Source of the DNA: Bacillus methanolicus MGA3
GTDB taxonomy: Bacteria; Bacillota; Bacilli; Bacillales; Cytobacillaceae
DNA length: 64,000 bases
Reading direction: 5' to 3'
Assembly (NCBI RefSeq): GCF_000724485.1
Contig: NZ_CP007739.1
Span: 1,100,843 to 1,164,842 of the forward strand
Shown here: piece after piece, positions 53,522 to 62,735 of the stretch
Numbering within the stretch: the first letter of the stretch is position 1
Layout: every line of letters starts with the position of its first letter
Program-made: the position numbers and the translations under genes
Notes under the pieces: generated by a model
Told to the model about the DNA's origin: nothing
Seen by the model: only the letters and a program-made list of their open reading frames with translations
The model's database searches: none

Positions 53522-54613
53522 TTGGAACAAACAATAGCAACTGAGAAAAATACTGTACAAGAAATGAAGAAACCTTCCATTTATTCATTACAGCTTCACG
53601 AATTAAAGGAATGGTTACAAACGCATAACGAAAAGGCTTTTCGTGCTGAGCAAATTTTTGATTGGCTGTACAAAAAAAGAGTTTCTGATTTTGCAGAAAT
53701 GAGCAACTTGTCAAAAACATTAAGAGAAAAGCTTAAGGAGCATTTTACACTGACAACTTTAAAGACGATTATTAAGCAGACGTCACTTGACGGAACGATC
53801 AAATTTTTATTTGAATTGAGTGATGGATTTTCGATTGAAACGGTATTAATGCGCCATAATTATGGAAATTCGGTTTGTGTGACGACACAGGTCGGCTGCA
53901 GAATTGGCTGTACATTTTGTGCATCCACACTTGGAGGATTAAAGCGTAATTTAGAAGCAGGGGAAATTGTCGCACAGGTCGTAAAGGTACAACAGGCTCT
54001 TGATGAAACGGGAGAACGCGTAAGCTCAATCGTCATCATGGGAATTGGCGAACCTTTTGACAATTATGATCAGATGCTATCGTTTCTAAAAATCGTCAAT
54101 CATGAAAAAGGGCTAAATATCGGTGCACGCCATATTACTGTTTCAACGAGCGGAATTATACCGAAAATTTATCAGTTTGCTGATGAAAACATGCAAATCA
54201 ATTTTGCGATTTCGCTCCATGCGCCAAATTCAGAACTAAGAAGCAGGCTGATGCCTATTAATAGAGCTTATAAGCTGCCTGATTTAATGAAAGCTGTGCG
54301 TTACTATATTGAGAAAACGGGCAGAAGGGTAAGCTTTGAATATGGATTATTTGGAGGGGTCAATGACCAGGCAGAACATGCCGAAGAACTTGCAAATCTC
54401 ATTAAAGGCATCAAGTGCCATGTAAACTTGATTCCTGTCAATTATGTTCCTGAAAGAAATTATGTCAGAACCCCGAGAAATCAGATTTTTAAATTTGAGA
54501 AAATATTAAAAGAACACGGCATTAACGTAACAATTCGCAGAGAGCACGGTCATGACATAGATGCGGCATGTGGACAACTTCGTGCAAAGGAGCGGAAAGA
54601 GGAGACGAGGTGA
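53522..54613 (+). CDS. rlmN: Dual-specificity 23S rRNA A2503 / tRNA A37 C2-methyltransferase RlmN
   Basis: 363 residues from TTG 53522 (SD GAAGGTG at 7 bp). A later ATG at 53564, giving [14 protein letters not shown], lacks an SD. The radical-SAM cluster [10 protein letters not shown] carries three cysteines; [36 protein letters not shown] and, near the end, AACGQLRA with the catalytic Cys complete the set. It uses two SAM per methyl transfer. It lies four bases after rsmB. Confidence 0.97.
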   Translation: MEQTIATEKNTVQEMKKPSIYSLQLHELKEWLQTHNEKAFRAEQIFDWLYKKRVSDFAEMSNLSKTLREKLKEHFTLTTLKTIIKQTSLDGTIKFLFELSDGFSIETVLMRHNYGNSVCVTTQVGCRIGCTFCASTLGGLKRNLEAGEIVAQVVKVQQALDETGERVSSIVIMGIGEPFDNYDQMLSFLKIVNHEKGLNIGARHITVSTSGIIPKIYQFADENMQINFAISLHAPNSELRSRLMPINRAYKLPDLMKAVRYYIEKTGRRVSFEYGLFGGVNDQAEHAEELANLIKGIKCHVNLIPVNYVPERNYVRTPRNQIFKFEKILKEHGINVTIRREHGHDIDAACGQLRAKERKEETR

Positions 54614-54617
54614 TTGG

Positions 54618-55376
54618 ATGAAAGCTGTTTTTATGACAGACCGCGGAAAAATACGACAGCATAACGAAGATAATGGCGGTATTTATACAAATCGTTCAGG
54701 CCAGCGCCTTGCCATCGTCGTTGATGGCATGGGCGGTCATAGGGCCGGCGATGTAGCAAGTGAAATGGCATTGCTTAATTTAAAAGAATTTTGGGAACAA
54801 TCTGATAGAATTGCCACTGCCGAACAAGCAGAAGAATGGCTGAAGAAGCATATTGAGAAAATCAACCAAATATTGTTTAATCATTCGAAAAGCCATACGG
54901 AATGTGAAGGAATGGGAACAACGATTGTTGCTGCAATTAGTACTGACAAATTTTCAACAATAGCCAATATTGGCGACAGCCGCTGTTATATTTTAAACGA
55001 AAGCGGGTTTAAGCAGTTAACGGAAGACCATTCTCTTGTTAATGAATTGCTTCGTTCCGGTCAAATATCAAAAGAAGATGCAGAACACCATCCAAGGAAA
55101 AACGTCCTTTTAAGGGCACTTGGAACCGAGGAATCTGTTGAAATGGACATTAGAACAATCATCTTTGAAGAAGGAGACATTTTGCTTCTTTGTTCCGACG
55201 GTCTTTCCAATAAGGTCAGCCAAGCAGAAATGGAAGATGTTTTAAAGAGCGAACGGAGCTTGGAAGATAAAGCAACTGAATTAATTAAGCTCGCTAATGA
55301 TTACGGCGGTGAGGATAATATCACCCTTGTCATTGTAGAGTTCTCGGACGGCAGTGAGTTGGTGAATCAAGGATGA
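54618..55376 (+). CDS. prpC: PP2C-type protein phosphatase PrpC
   Basis: 252 residues; ATG 54618, SD GAGGTGAT in the end of rlmN. All main PP2C metal motifs are seen: TDRGKIRQHNEDN, VVDGMGGHRAGDVAS, ANIGDSRCYI, TEDHSLVNEL, LCSDGLSNKV and GGEDNITLVIV. It removes phosphate from Ser/Thr targets of PrkC and from EF-G and others. Overlaps prkC by 4 bp, so kinase and phosphatase are made together. Confidence 0.97.
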   Translation: MKAVFMTDRGKIRQHNEDNGGIYTNRSGQRLAIVVDGMGGHRAGDVASEMALLNLKEFWEQSDRIATAEQAEEWLKKHIEKINQILFNHSKSHTECEGMGTTIVAAISTDKFSTIANIGDSRCYILNESGFKQLTEDHSLVNELLRSGQISKEDAEHHPRKNVLLRALGTEESVEMDIRTIIFEEGDILLLCSDGLSNKVSQAEMEDVLKSERSLEDKATELIKLANDYGGEDNITLVIVEFSDGSELVNQG

Positions 55377-57346
55377 TTGGAAAAAGAATAAGTGGTCGTT
55401 ATAAGATTTTGAAAATGATTGGCGGGGGCGGAATGGCTAACGTATATTTAGCCCATGATATGATTCTTGACCGGGATGTTGCCGTGAAAATGCTCCGCCT
55501 TGATTTTGCCAATGATGAAGAATTTATTCGGCGTTTTCATCGGGAAGCGCAATCCGCTACAAGCCTGGCTCACCCGAACATTGTCAGCATTTATGATGTG
55601 GGTGAAGAGAACGATCTTTATTATATTGTCATGGAATATGTCGACGGCCAAACGTTAAAGCAATACATACTGCAAAATTCGCCCATTCCGACCGAGACTG
55701 CACTTGAAATCATGCAACAGCTGACATCTGCAATCTCACATGCCCACCAAAATGATATTGTCCACCGTGACATTAAACCGCATAATATTTTACTTGACAA
55801 AAATGGAAATGTAAAAGTTACTGATTTTGGGATCGCGATGGCTTTGAGTGCGACAAGCATCACCCAGACGAATTCAGTGCTCGGCTCCGTTCATTACCTT
55901 TCTCCTGAACAGGCAAGGGGAGGTATGGCAAATAAAAAATCAGACATCTATTCTCTTGGAATTGTTATGTTTGAAATGCTTACTGGAAGGCTTCCTTTTT
56001 CGGGTGAATCAGCCGTATCGATCGCATTGAAACACTTGCAGTCGGAAACCCCTTCTTTGAAACGATGGAATTCATCTATTCCGCAAAGTGTTGAAAATGT
56101 TGTTTTAAAAGCAACAGCGAAAGATCCTTTCCATCGTTACGACAGTGTGGATGAAATGGAAGAAGATATCAGGACCGCTTTGGATCCTGACCGAATAAAT
56201 GAAGAAAAATTTGTTATACCAAATGATGATGAAGCAACAAAAGCCATTCCAGTTATTACAAAAGACCGGACTTTTGATAATTTTGATGAAACAATTATCC
56301 ATAGAAAAGATACAAATTCTTCTGTAGAACCACTTCAAAATAAACAAGGAAAAAACGATATAAAAATAGAGAAGAAAAAGAAATGGCCATGGATATTAGT
56401 TTCTATATTTATTCTTTTAATGATATCTGGAGTGTTAACTGTTACAGTTGTTCCAAAGCTGCTCTTTCCAGATGAGGTAAAAGTGCCTGATGTGACAGGA
56501 ATGGATGTAGATAAGGCGAAATCGAAATTGATAGAAGCAAAATTTGTCATTGGGGAAACAAAAAAAATAACCTCTGATGAAATTGATGAAGGCCTTGTTG
56601 TAAAAACAGACCCGCAAGCCGGAAAAATGGTGAAAGAAGGAACAACGATTGATATTTATCAAAGCATTGGGAAGAAAAAATTCGAAATGTCTGACTATAC
56701 AGGACGCCGATATGATGATGTCATCCGTATTCTGGAAAATAAAAGTTTCAAAGATATTTCAAAAAATGATGTTTATGATGATAGTGAACCAGGAACGATT
56801 ATTGATCAAAATTTTTCTGATGGTGAAGAAGTTGTTCCAGAAGAGACAAGACTGGAATTTACAGTCAGCAAAGGACCGGAATTTATCATTTTAAAGGATT
56901 TAAGGGATCTAAATGCGAAGGGGGTCCAGGATTATGCGGATTCTGTCGGATTAAAGGTCGATATGTCGAAGGAAGAATATCATGATACCATTCCGAAGGG
57001 CTTTGTCATTTCTCAAGTACCGAAAGCTGGGGCACAATTGGTAAAGGGCGACACGATTACCGTTGTGTTATCGAAAGGAAAGAAAGAAATTCCTCCAAAA
57101 ACAGTTATTAAAGAAATTACAATCCCATATGAGCCTACTCAAGAGGGACAGCCTCAAGAAGTTCAGATTTATGTTGAAGATATGACTCGAAGCATGGCAG
57201 AACCTTATGAAACTTTGTATATTACAGAAACAAAAAAATTGAGTCTTGATTTGATAATAGAGTCTGGAAAAAAAGCCGAATATAAAGTAATTAGAGATAA
57301 GAGTGTGCTTATGGATGAAGTCATTCCATATCCTGAAGAGCAATAA
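55373..57346 (+). CDS. prkC: Membrane Ser/Thr protein kinase PrkC with PASTA repeats
   Basis: 657 residues, ATG 55373. The cytoplasmic Hanks-type kinase domain (1-~270) has GGGGMANVY, Lys39 in VAVKML, HRDIKPHN with Asp133, DFGIA and SPEQARG. A juxtamembrane linker with many Asp/Lys leads to one membrane segment at about 339-360. Three PASTA repeats (about 366-570; first VPDVTGMDVDKA) and a final ~80-residue beta domain lie outside. PrkC binds muropeptides and triggers spore germination and wall-stress signalling in B. subtilis. It has a short gap (14 bp) to rsgA. Confidence 0.97.
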   Translation: MIGKRISGRYKILKMIGGGGMANVYLAHDMILDRDVAVKMLRLDFANDEEFIRRFHREAQSATSLAHPNIVSIYDVGEENDLYYIVMEYVDGQTLKQYILQNSPIPTETALEIMQQLTSAISHAHQNDIVHRDIKPHNILLDKNGNVKVTDFGIAMALSATSITQTNSVLGSVHYLSPEQARGGMANKKSDIYSLGIVMFEMLTGRLPFSGESAVSIALKHLQSETPSLKRWNSSIPQSVENVVLKATAKDPFHRYDSVDEMEEDIRTALDPDRINEEKFVIPNDDEATKAIPVITKDRTFDNFDETIIHRKDTNSSVEPLQNKQGKNDIKIEKKKKWPWILVSIFILLMISGVLTVTVVPKLLFPDEVKVPDVTGMDVDKAKSKLIEAKFVIGETKKITSDEIDEGLVVKTDPQAGKMVKEGTTIDIYQSIGKKKFEMSDYTGRRYDDVIRILENKSFKDISKNDVYDDSEPGTIIDQNFSDGEEVVPEETRLEFTVSKGPEFIILKDLRDLNAKGVQDYADSVGLKVDMSKEEYHDTIPKGFVISQVPKAGAQLVKGDTITVVLSKGKKEIPPKTVIKEITIPYEPTQEGQPQEVQIYVEDMTRSMAEPYETLYITETKKLSLDLIIESGKKAEYKVIRDKSVLMDEVIPYPEEQ

Positions 57347-57360
57347 CAAGGAGTGATGCT

Positions 57361-58242
57361 ATGCCAGAAGGCAAAATTATAAAAGCTTTAAGTGGTTTTT
57401 ACTATGTTTTGGGCGATGATGGAATCATCCAGTGCCGCGGAAGAGGAGTTTTTAGGAAAAATAAAATTACTCCGTTAGTCGGAGATAATGTTGTTTATCA
57501 AGCTGAGAACGAAACCGATGGGTATATTTTGGAGATAAAAGAAAGGAAAAATGAACTTGTAAGGCCTCCAATTGCAAATGTAGATCAGGCCATCTTAGTT
57601 TTTTCTGCTGTTGAACCGGATTTTAGCACTGCACTTTTGGACCGGTTTCTTGTTCTCGTTGAGTTCAACAATATTAAGCCAATTATTTGTATTACAAAAA
57701 TGGATTTAGTTGATGAAGAAAAAGAAGAAAAAATCAATAAGTATGCTTTTGAATACCGAAAAGCAGGCTACGACGTTTTGTTAATATCTTCAAAAAAAGC
57801 CATTGGAATCGGCGATTTATTTCCACATTTAGAAGGCAAAATTTCTGTTGTGGCAGGTCAATCAGGTGTAGGAAAATCATCTTTATTGAATGCGCTTAAG
57901 CCTGAGCTTGAGCTGAAAACGAATCAAATATCAACCCATCTCGGCAGGGGAAAACATACGACAAGGCACGTCGAATTGATTGAAATTGGTAATGGGCTTG
58001 TTGCTGATACGCCCGGATTTAGTTCTCTTGAATTGATTGATATTGAGCCGGAAGACTTGAATTCTTGCTTCCCTGATTTTGCTGTATTAAGTGAAGAATG
58101 CAGATTCAGGGGCTGCCTTCATATATCAGAGCCAAAATGTGCGGTTAAGGCTGCAGTTGATGAAGGAAAAATTCCTGCTTATCGTTACGATCACTACAAA
58201 GAATTTCTTCAAGAAATCAAAGATAGAAAGCCGAGGTACTAG
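57361..58242 (+). CDS. rsgA: Ribosome small-subunit-dependent GTPase RsgA (CpgA/YloQ)
   Basis: 293 residues, ATG 57361, SD AAGGAGTG. N-terminal OB fold (GIIQCRGRGVFRKNKITPLVGD), then a circularly permuted GTPase with G4 TKMD before the P-loop GQSGVGKSS and G3 DTPGFSSLEL. The C-terminal zinc finger has the Cys/His pattern ECRFRGCLH and PKCAVKAAV. It checks 30S maturation and is a phosphorylation target of PrkC, which fits its place here. It ends two bases before rpe. Confidence 0.97.
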   Translation: MPEGKIIKALSGFYYVLGDDGIIQCRGRGVFRKNKITPLVGDNVVYQAENETDGYILEIKERKNELVRPPIANVDQAILVFSAVEPDFSTALLDRFLVLVEFNNIKPIICITKMDLVDEEKEEKINKYAFEYRKAGYDVLLISSKKAIGIGDLFPHLEGKISVVAGQSGVGKSSLLNALKPELELKTNQISTHLGRGKHTTRHVELIEIGNGLVADTPGFSSLELIDIEPEDLNSCFPDFAVLSEECRFRGCLHISEPKCAVKAAVDEGKIPAYRYDHYKEFLQEIKDRKPRY

Positions 58243-58244
58243 CG

Positions 58245-58889
58245 ATGATAAAGATTGCACCTTCAATTCTGTCAGCAGATTTTTCAAAACTTGCGGAAGA
58301 AATAAAGGATGTCGAACAAGCGGGAGCTGATTACATACATGTCGATGTCATGGACGGTCATTTTGTACCGAATATTACATTCGGGCAGCTTATTGTTGAA
58401 GCAATTCGACCTGTTACGAAGCTGCCGCTCGACGTCCATTTAATGATTCAACATCCGGATCAATATATTGAAACATTTGCCAAAGCGGGAGCAGATTACA
58501 TAACCGTTCATGTGGAGGCTTGTCCTCATCTGCATCGCACCATTCATTTGATAAAGTCATTTGGTGTCAAAGCAGGTGTCGTCCTTAATCCTTCAACTCC
58601 TGTTGAAACAATTAAGCATATTATTGATGATGTGGATATGGTATTGCTCATGTCTGTCAATCCTGGTTTCGGGGGACAGAATTTTATTCCAAATGTCATT
58701 GAAAAGATTAAACAAGTAAAAGAAATGGCAATTTCAAAAAACTTAAGCGTCGAAATTGAAGTAGACGGCGGAGTGAATAACGAAACAGCAAAACATTGTA
58801 TTGAAGCCGGAGCAGACGTGTTAGTAGCAGGATCCGCCGTATTTTCGCAAAAAGACCGTAAAAAAGCCATATCTGCTTTAAGAGGATAA
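58245..58889 (+). CDS. rpe: Ribulose-phosphate 3-epimerase
   Basis: 214 residues, ATG 58245, SD GAGGT in rsgA. TIM barrel with the metal and acid/base signatures IAPSILSADFSKLAEEI, HVDVMDGHFVPNITFG, DVHLMIQHPD, LLMSVNPGFGGQNF, EVDGGVNNETA and the phosphate-binding GADVLVAGSAVF. Interconverts ribulose and xylulose 5-phosphates in the pentose phosphate pathway. Confidence 0.98.
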   Translation: MIKIAPSILSADFSKLAEEIKDVEQAGADYIHVDVMDGHFVPNITFGQLIVEAIRPVTKLPLDVHLMIQHPDQYIETFAKAGADYITVHVEACPHLHRTIHLIKSFGVKAGVVLNPSTPVETIKHIIDDVDMVLLMSVNPGFGGQNFIPNVIEKIKQVKEMAISKNLSVEIEVDGGVNNETAKHCIEAGADVLVAGSAVFSQKDRKKAISALRG

Positions 58890-58982
58890 CACGGGAGCAG
58901 TTGGACATCATCTTTATACTTTCTATAAAAGTCAGTCAGTCGAAGGGTTGGCTTCTTATAAAACTTATAAAAATTGATCCTG

Positions 58983-59013
58983 CCACAGAGCCTGAATTCT
59001 GTGGTATTTTTTT
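58983..59013 (+). terminator. Terminator after rpe
   Basis: CCACAGA (58983-58989) pairs with TCTGTGG (58998-59004) around 8 nt, followed by TA and seven T. Confidence 0.88.
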
Positions 59014-59027
59014 AGGAAAACTTGAAT

Positions 59028-59081
59028 TGGCTCATAAATTCCCGAAACTGGCTCATAAATCTTAAAAACTGGCTCATAAAT
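59028..59081 (+). repeat. Three copies of TGGCTCATAAAT at exact 21-bp spacing
   Basis: Identical 12-mers at 59028-59039, 59049-59060 and 59070-59081, each preceded by A/T-rich DNA ending in A(A)CT or AATT. The period equals two helical turns, so all copies face the same side of the DNA. The array lies between the rpe terminator and thiN, ending ~40 bp before the thiN start; the thiN promoter could be inside it. It may be a minisatellite-like duplication or a set of operator sites. Confidence 0.85.
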
Positions 59082-59121
59082 GATCAAAATTATCAGTTTA
59101 ATTTTTGCAAAGGTGATGATT

Positions 59122-59769
59122 ATGGAGATTAACATTCTGGGTGGAGGGCCTGAAGAGTTATTGCCTGATTTGTCCGAGTTTCAACAGAACGGCAATCTAT
59201 GGGTAGGAGTAGACAGGGGAGTGTATACACTTTTATCTAAAGGCATTACCCCTTTTATGGCATTTGGGGATTTTGATTCTGTAACAGCAGATGAATTAAA
59301 GGAAATCGAAAAACATGTGCACGATTTAAAAAAATTCAAGGCTGAAAAGGATGAAACCGATATGGAATTGGCTTTAAATTGGGCGCTCAGGCAGCGGCCA
59401 GAAAAAATTCGGCTTTTTGGAGCAACAGGCGGAAGGCTCGATCATTTTTTGGCCAATGTACAGCTTCTTTTGAAGCCAGTATTAAGAAATATTGAATTAA
59501 ATATAGAAATAATTGATAAAAAGAATCATATTTCAATAAAATCACCTGGCAGTTATGAAATGAAAATACGCAATGATAGAAAATATGTTTCATTCATCCC
59601 GATGTCTCCTTTTGTTAAAGGGCTCACCCTCGAAGGCTTTAAATATCCATTAAAAGATCATTCTATACCAATGGGATCAACTCTATGTGTTAGTAATGAA
59701 CTTATTAGTGATTATGGTACTTTTTCTTTTAGCGAAGGCATATTAATGGTGATAAGGAGTCAAGATTAA
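59122..59769 (+). CDS. thiN: Thiamine pyrophosphokinase
   Basis: 215 residues from ATG 59122 (SD AAAGGTG, 6 bp), starting MEINILGGGPEE; earlier in-frame ATGs at 59080 and 59116 are less well placed. The catalytic Asp pair in FGDFDSVT, KDETDMELALNWAL, the FGATGGRLDHFLANVQLL loop and the C-terminal GSTLCVSNELI, GTFSFSEGILMVI are all family features. Transfers pyrophosphate from ATP to thiamine. No THI box is seen upstream; instead there is the 21-bp repeat array. Confidence 0.96.
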   Translation: MEINILGGGPEELLPDLSEFQQNGNLWVGVDRGVYTLLSKGITPFMAFGDFDSVTADELKEIEKHVHDLKKFKAEKDETDMELALNWALRQRPEKIRLFGATGGRLDHFLANVQLLLKPVLRNIELNIEIIDKKNHISIKSPGSYEMKIRNDRKYVSFIPMSPFVKGLTLEGFKYPLKDHSIPMGSTLCVSNELISDYGTFSFSEGILMVIRSQD

Positions 59770-59861
59770 GACACTTGGCCATGAGCAACGCCACAAATTT
59801 TGAATATGATGAAAAGTATATGAGATGTAAGGTACAGCGTGAGAGAGTGAGGAGGGACAGT

Positions 59862-59942
59862 ATGAAATTTTATACGATTAAACTGCCGAAATTTTTAGGC
59901 GGTCTTGTCCGTGCAATGTTGGGGGCCTTTAAGAAAGGATAA
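59862..59942 (+). CDS. spoVM: Stage V sporulation protein M (26-residue coat-assembly peptide)
   Basis: ATG 59862 to TAA, 26 residues, beginning MKFYTIKLPKFLGG, then an amphipathic helix ending in FKKG; nearly identical to B. subtilis SpoVM. AGGAGGG lies 8 bp upstream. The peptide senses the convex membrane of the forespore and anchors SpoIVA, which starts coat assembly; it also modulates FtsH. Position between thiN and rpmB is conserved. A sigma-E promoter is expected but no good match was found in 59770-59850. Confidence 0.97.
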   Translation: MKFYTIKLPKFLGGLVRAMLGAFKKG

Positions 59943-60016
59943 TTACGTTATAAAATAGATGAAATCCACTCATTTCTGTTTCCCGGACAGACAACCTTAT
60001 AAGGAAATAATTTTTA

Positions 60017-60048
60017 GGCGCCCTCAAGCGGGGTGCTGTTTTATTTTT
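60017..60048 (+). terminator. Terminator after spoVM
   Basis: GCGCCC (60018-60023) pairs with GGGTGC (one G-T), followed by TGTTTTATTTTT. Confidence 0.7.
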
Positions 60049-60052
60049 CAAA

Positions 60053-60089
60053 TGAAAAGAGGCTGACCCTTTGGTTATAGTCAGCCTCT
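60053..60089 (-). terminator. Terminator of rpmB (minus strand)
   Basis: GAGGCTGAC (60059-60067) and GTCAGCCTC (60080-60088) form a 9-bp stem. Read on the - strand it is followed by TTTTC, suiting termination of rpmB. Confidence 0.78.
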
Positions 60090-60107
60090 ATAATTCTTGA
60101 TATACAC

Positions 60108-60296
60108 TTACACTCTTTGTACTTTTCCGGATTTAAGAGCTCTTGCAGAAACCCAAACACGTTTAGGCTTTCCGTCTACAAGAATGCGGACTTTTTGAAG
60201 GTTTGGACCCCATGTACGCTTGCTTGCGTTCATAGCGTGGGAACGCGAATTACCGGAACGAGTTTTCTTACCAGTGATTACACATTGACGCGGCAT
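60108..60296 (-). CDS. rpmB: 50S ribosomal protein L28
   Basis: 62 residues on the - strand, ATG with [36 protein letters not shown] and the C-terminal [16 protein letters not shown] identify L28. It begins Arg/Gln-Cys with a single cysteine, so it is not the four-cysteine (zinc) paralogue. It lies alone and divergent from yloU, as in B. subtilis, with an A+T-rich leader of about 130 nt. Confidence 0.98.
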   Translation of the reverse strand: MPRQCVITGKKTRSGNSRSHAMNASKRTWGPNLQKVRILVDGKPKRVWVSARALKSGKVQRV

Positions 60297-60433
60297 ATCT
60301 ATTTCCCTCCTAACTTACAAAGCTGAAACGAATGTTTATGCTTTTATTTGCAATTATTGCCAGAAATAAATCTGACCCGATTTAGAAAAACGCAATTGTC
60401 TTGAGTTTTTCTGTTCAATTAAGACACTTTAAT

Positions 60434-60462
60434 AATTTATCATACAAACTGTTTGAATGCAA
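60434..60462 (-). promoter_or_regulatory. Possible rpmB promoter
   Basis: On the - strand TTGCAT (60462-60457), 17 bp, then TAAATT (60439-60434) with an upstream TGA giving an extended -10. Weak match, but in the expected place ahead of rpmB. Confidence 0.4.
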
Positions 60463-60494
60463 TAGTTGTCATGAAAGCTTTCAAGAAAAAATCC

Positions 60495-60526
60495 TTGACA
60501 TAGCTGATATATTCATGTCTTATAAT
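60495..60526 (+). promoter_or_regulatory. Possible yloU promoter
   Basis: Perfect TTGACA (60495-60500) and perfect TATAAT (60521-60526), but 20 bp apart instead of 17. An alternative -10 at 17 bp is TCTTAT. The 317-bp rpmB-yloU gap otherwise holds only the rpmB leader and promoter region. Confidence 0.5.
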
Positions 60527-60613
60527 AAGATAGGGCAAGTATGACTTTTAAAAAAATGATCCTTATAGTAAAATGTGTGTAGCCAAGGAGCAAATCCAAA
60601 GGGGGAACGTATC

Positions 60614-60976
60614 ATGTCCATTGAACTAAGAACAAAGTACGGGCAAATAGATATTTCGAATGAAGTAATCGCAACAATTGCTGGTGGTGCAGCAATTGAC
60701 TGCTATGGGATTGTCGGAATGGCTTCGAAAAACCAAATTAAAGATGGTTTGACTGAAATACTGCGAAAAGAAAATTTTACCCGCGGTGTGATCGTTCGCC
60801 AGGAAAATGATGAAGTACATATTGACATGTATATTATAGTTAGTTATGGAACGAAAATTTCCGAGGTTGCCCACAACGTACAATCTAAGGTTAAATACAC
60901 ACTTGATAAAACAGTGGGGCTTGCCGTTGACTCGGTAAATATTTACGTTCAAGGTGTTCGTGTAACGAACCCGTAG
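60614..60976 (+). CDS. yloU: Asp23/Gls24 family envelope stress protein YloU
   Basis: 120 residues from ATG 60614 (SD AAAGGGGG). An Asp23 domain over nearly the full length: IELRTKYGQIDISNEVIATIAGGAA, CYGIVGMASK, then VHIDMYIIVSYGTKISEVAHNVQSKVKY and VNIYVQGVRV. The family includes the abundant membrane-associated Asp23 of staphylococci; the B. subtilis role is not clear. It precedes yloV by 16 bp and they are likely co-transcribed. Confidence 0.94.
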   Translation: MSIELRTKYGQIDISNEVIATIAGGAAIDCYGIVGMASKNQIKDGLTEILRKENFTRGVIVRQENDEVHIDMYIIVSYGTKISEVAHNVQSKVKYTLDKTVGLAVDSVNIYVQGVRVTNP

Positions 60977-60992
60977 TGAGGAGGAAAGATTT

Positions 60993-62672
60993 GTGTCAAT
61001 AACAGTTTTAGACGGAAAACGTTTCGCCGAAATGGTTATACAGGGCGCTAATCATTTAGCAGCCAATGCAAAAATAGTGGATGCATTAAACGTTTTTCCT
61101 GTTCCCGACGGCGATACGGGAACAAACATGAATTTGTCCATGACTTCCGGAGCAAAGGAAGTTAAAAATAATGTACAGGACCATATTGGGAAAGTAGGAA
61201 CAGCACTTTCAAGAGGTTTGTTAATGGGAGCTCGCGGAAATTCCGGTGTAATATTATCCCAGCTTTTTCGTGGCTTTGCAAAATATATTGAAAATAAATC
61301 TCAATTAGATGGGAAAGAATTTGCCGCTGCATTAGAAGCAGGAGTTGAAACTGCATACAAGGCTGTTATGAAACCAGTCGAAGGGACAATCCTAACTGTT
61401 GCGAAAGATGCAGCAAAAAAAGCTGTTCAAGTGGCTAAAAAAGAAAAAGATCTTGTTGTCATAATGGACGAAGTTGTGAAAGAAGCAAAAGCTTCTCTTA
61501 ACAGAACCCCTGACCTTCTTCCTGTTTTGAAAGAGGTAGGAGTTGTTGATAGCGGCGGACAGGGTCTTGTTTTTGTTTATGAAGGATTTCTTTCAGAATT
61601 GAAAGGAGAAAAACTTCCTGAATCCGCATCACATCCAAGCATGGAGGAACTCGTAAACGCCGAACACCATAAAAGTGCCCAAAGCCATATGAATACAGAG
61701 GATATAAAATATGGCTACTGTACAGAATTCATGGTCAAGTTTGAACAAGAAAAACTGAAAAAAAATCCATTTTCGGAAGAAACTTTCCGTCAAGACTTAA
61801 GTAAATACGGAGATTCCTTGCTTGTCATCGCTGATGAAGAGCTTGTGAAGGTACATATTCATTCAGAACAGCCTGGCGAAGTTTTAACATATGGACAAAG
61901 GTACGGAAGCCTTATCAATATGAAAATCGAAAATATGCGAGAGCAGCATGCCAACATTGTCGGTGAAACAAAAACACCATTAGTTGCAGAAATGGCGCTA
62001 CAGAATAAAGAAAAAAGAGAGTATGGAATAGTCACTGTTTCAATGGGATCCGGCATCGCCGAACTATTCCGAAGCATCGGAGCCCATGCCGTCATCGAAG
62101 GCGGACAGACAATGAATCCTAGTACAGAGGATATTGTAAAAGCCATTAAAAATGTACATGCAAAGAAAGTCATTATCCTTCCAAACAATAAAAACATTGT
62201 AATGGCCGCACAGCAAGCTGCTGAAGTTTCTGAGGAGCAGGTAGTAGTAATCCCTTCCAAAACAGTGCCTCAGGGAATGTCAGCGCTGCTCGCTTTTAAT
62301 CCGGGAGTGGAACTTGAAGAAAATGAAAAGGCCATGATGGAAGCAATGAAACATGTAAAAACAGGGCAAATCACGTTTGCTGTACGCGATACAAATATAG
62401 ACGGTCTAGAAATCGAAAAAGATGATTTTATGGGCATTGCTGATGGAAAAATTGTTATTAAGAGCAAAGATAAAGTGAAAGCAGCAAAGGAGCTGCTTAA
62501 CCATATGCTTGATGAAGAGGCAGAAATCTTGACAATTTTAACAGGTGAAGATGCTAAAGAAGAAGAAGTAGCCAAGCTTGTTGAATATATTGAAAGTAAG
62601 TATAAAGATATTGAAATTGAAGTTCATGACGGCGGACAGCCACTTTATTCATTCATATTTGCGATTGAATGA
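60993..62672 (+). CDS. yloV: DAK2/DegV-linked fatty acid kinase FakA-like protein YloV
   Basis: 559 residues from GTG 60993, SD GAGGAGG. The N-terminal DhaL (DAK2) ATP domain (~1-200) has NVFPVPDGDTGTNM with the Mg-binding aspartates, and GARGNSGVILSQLFRG, while the middle and C-terminal domains have the FakA pattern (EYGIVTVSMGSGIAELF, VIEGGQTMNPSTEDIV, ILPNNKNIVMAAQQA). FakA phosphorylates fatty acids held by a DegV-type FakB protein. No fakB is nearby. A perfect 15-bp inverted repeat follows the stop codon. Confidence 0.93.
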   Translation: MSITVLDGKRFAEMVIQGANHLAANAKIVDALNVFPVPDGDTGTNMNLSMTSGAKEVKNNVQDHIGKVGTALSRGLLMGARGNSGVILSQLFRGFAKYIENKSQLDGKEFAAALEAGVETAYKAVMKPVEGTILTVAKDAAKKAVQVAKKEKDLVVIMDEVVKEAKASLNRTPDLLPVLKEVGVVDSGGQGLVFVYEGFLSELKGEKLPESASHPSMEELVNAEHHKSAQSHMNTEDIKYGYCTEFMVKFEQEKLKKNPFSEETFRQDLSKYGDSLLVIADEELVKVHIHSEQPGEVLTYGQRYGSLINMKIENMREQHANIVGETKTPLVAEMALQNKEKREYGIVTVSMGSGIAELFRSIGAHAVIEGGQTMNPSTEDIVKAIKNVHAKKVIILPNNKNIVMAAQQAAEVSEEQVVVIPSKTVPQGMSALLAFNPGVELEENEKAMMEAMKHVKTGQITFAVRDTNIDGLEIEKDDFMGIADGKIVIKSKDKVKAAKELLNHMLDEEAEILTILTGEDAKEEEVAKLVEYIESKYKDIEIEVHDGGQPLYSFIFAIE

Positions 62673-62673
62673 G

Positions 62674-62708
62674 ATGGAAATAGAAGGGGTTATCCCTTCT
62701 ATTTCCAT
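62674..62708 (+). other. 15-bp perfect inverted repeat between yloV and sdaAB
   Basis: 62674-62688 pairs fully with 62694-62708 (loop GTTAT). The stem begins two bases after the yloV stop. There is no T tract, only GTTATAAGAG, and the sdaAB SD follows after ~10 bp, so it is not a standard terminator. It may act on mRNA stability or as an operator. Confidence 0.8.
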
Positions 62709-62735
62709 GTTATAAGAGAAAAGGAGAAAATTAAC

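Noticed and set aside
59028..59081. CRISPR array
   Set aside because: Repeats are 12 bp with 9-bp spacers, only three copies, and there are no cas genes.
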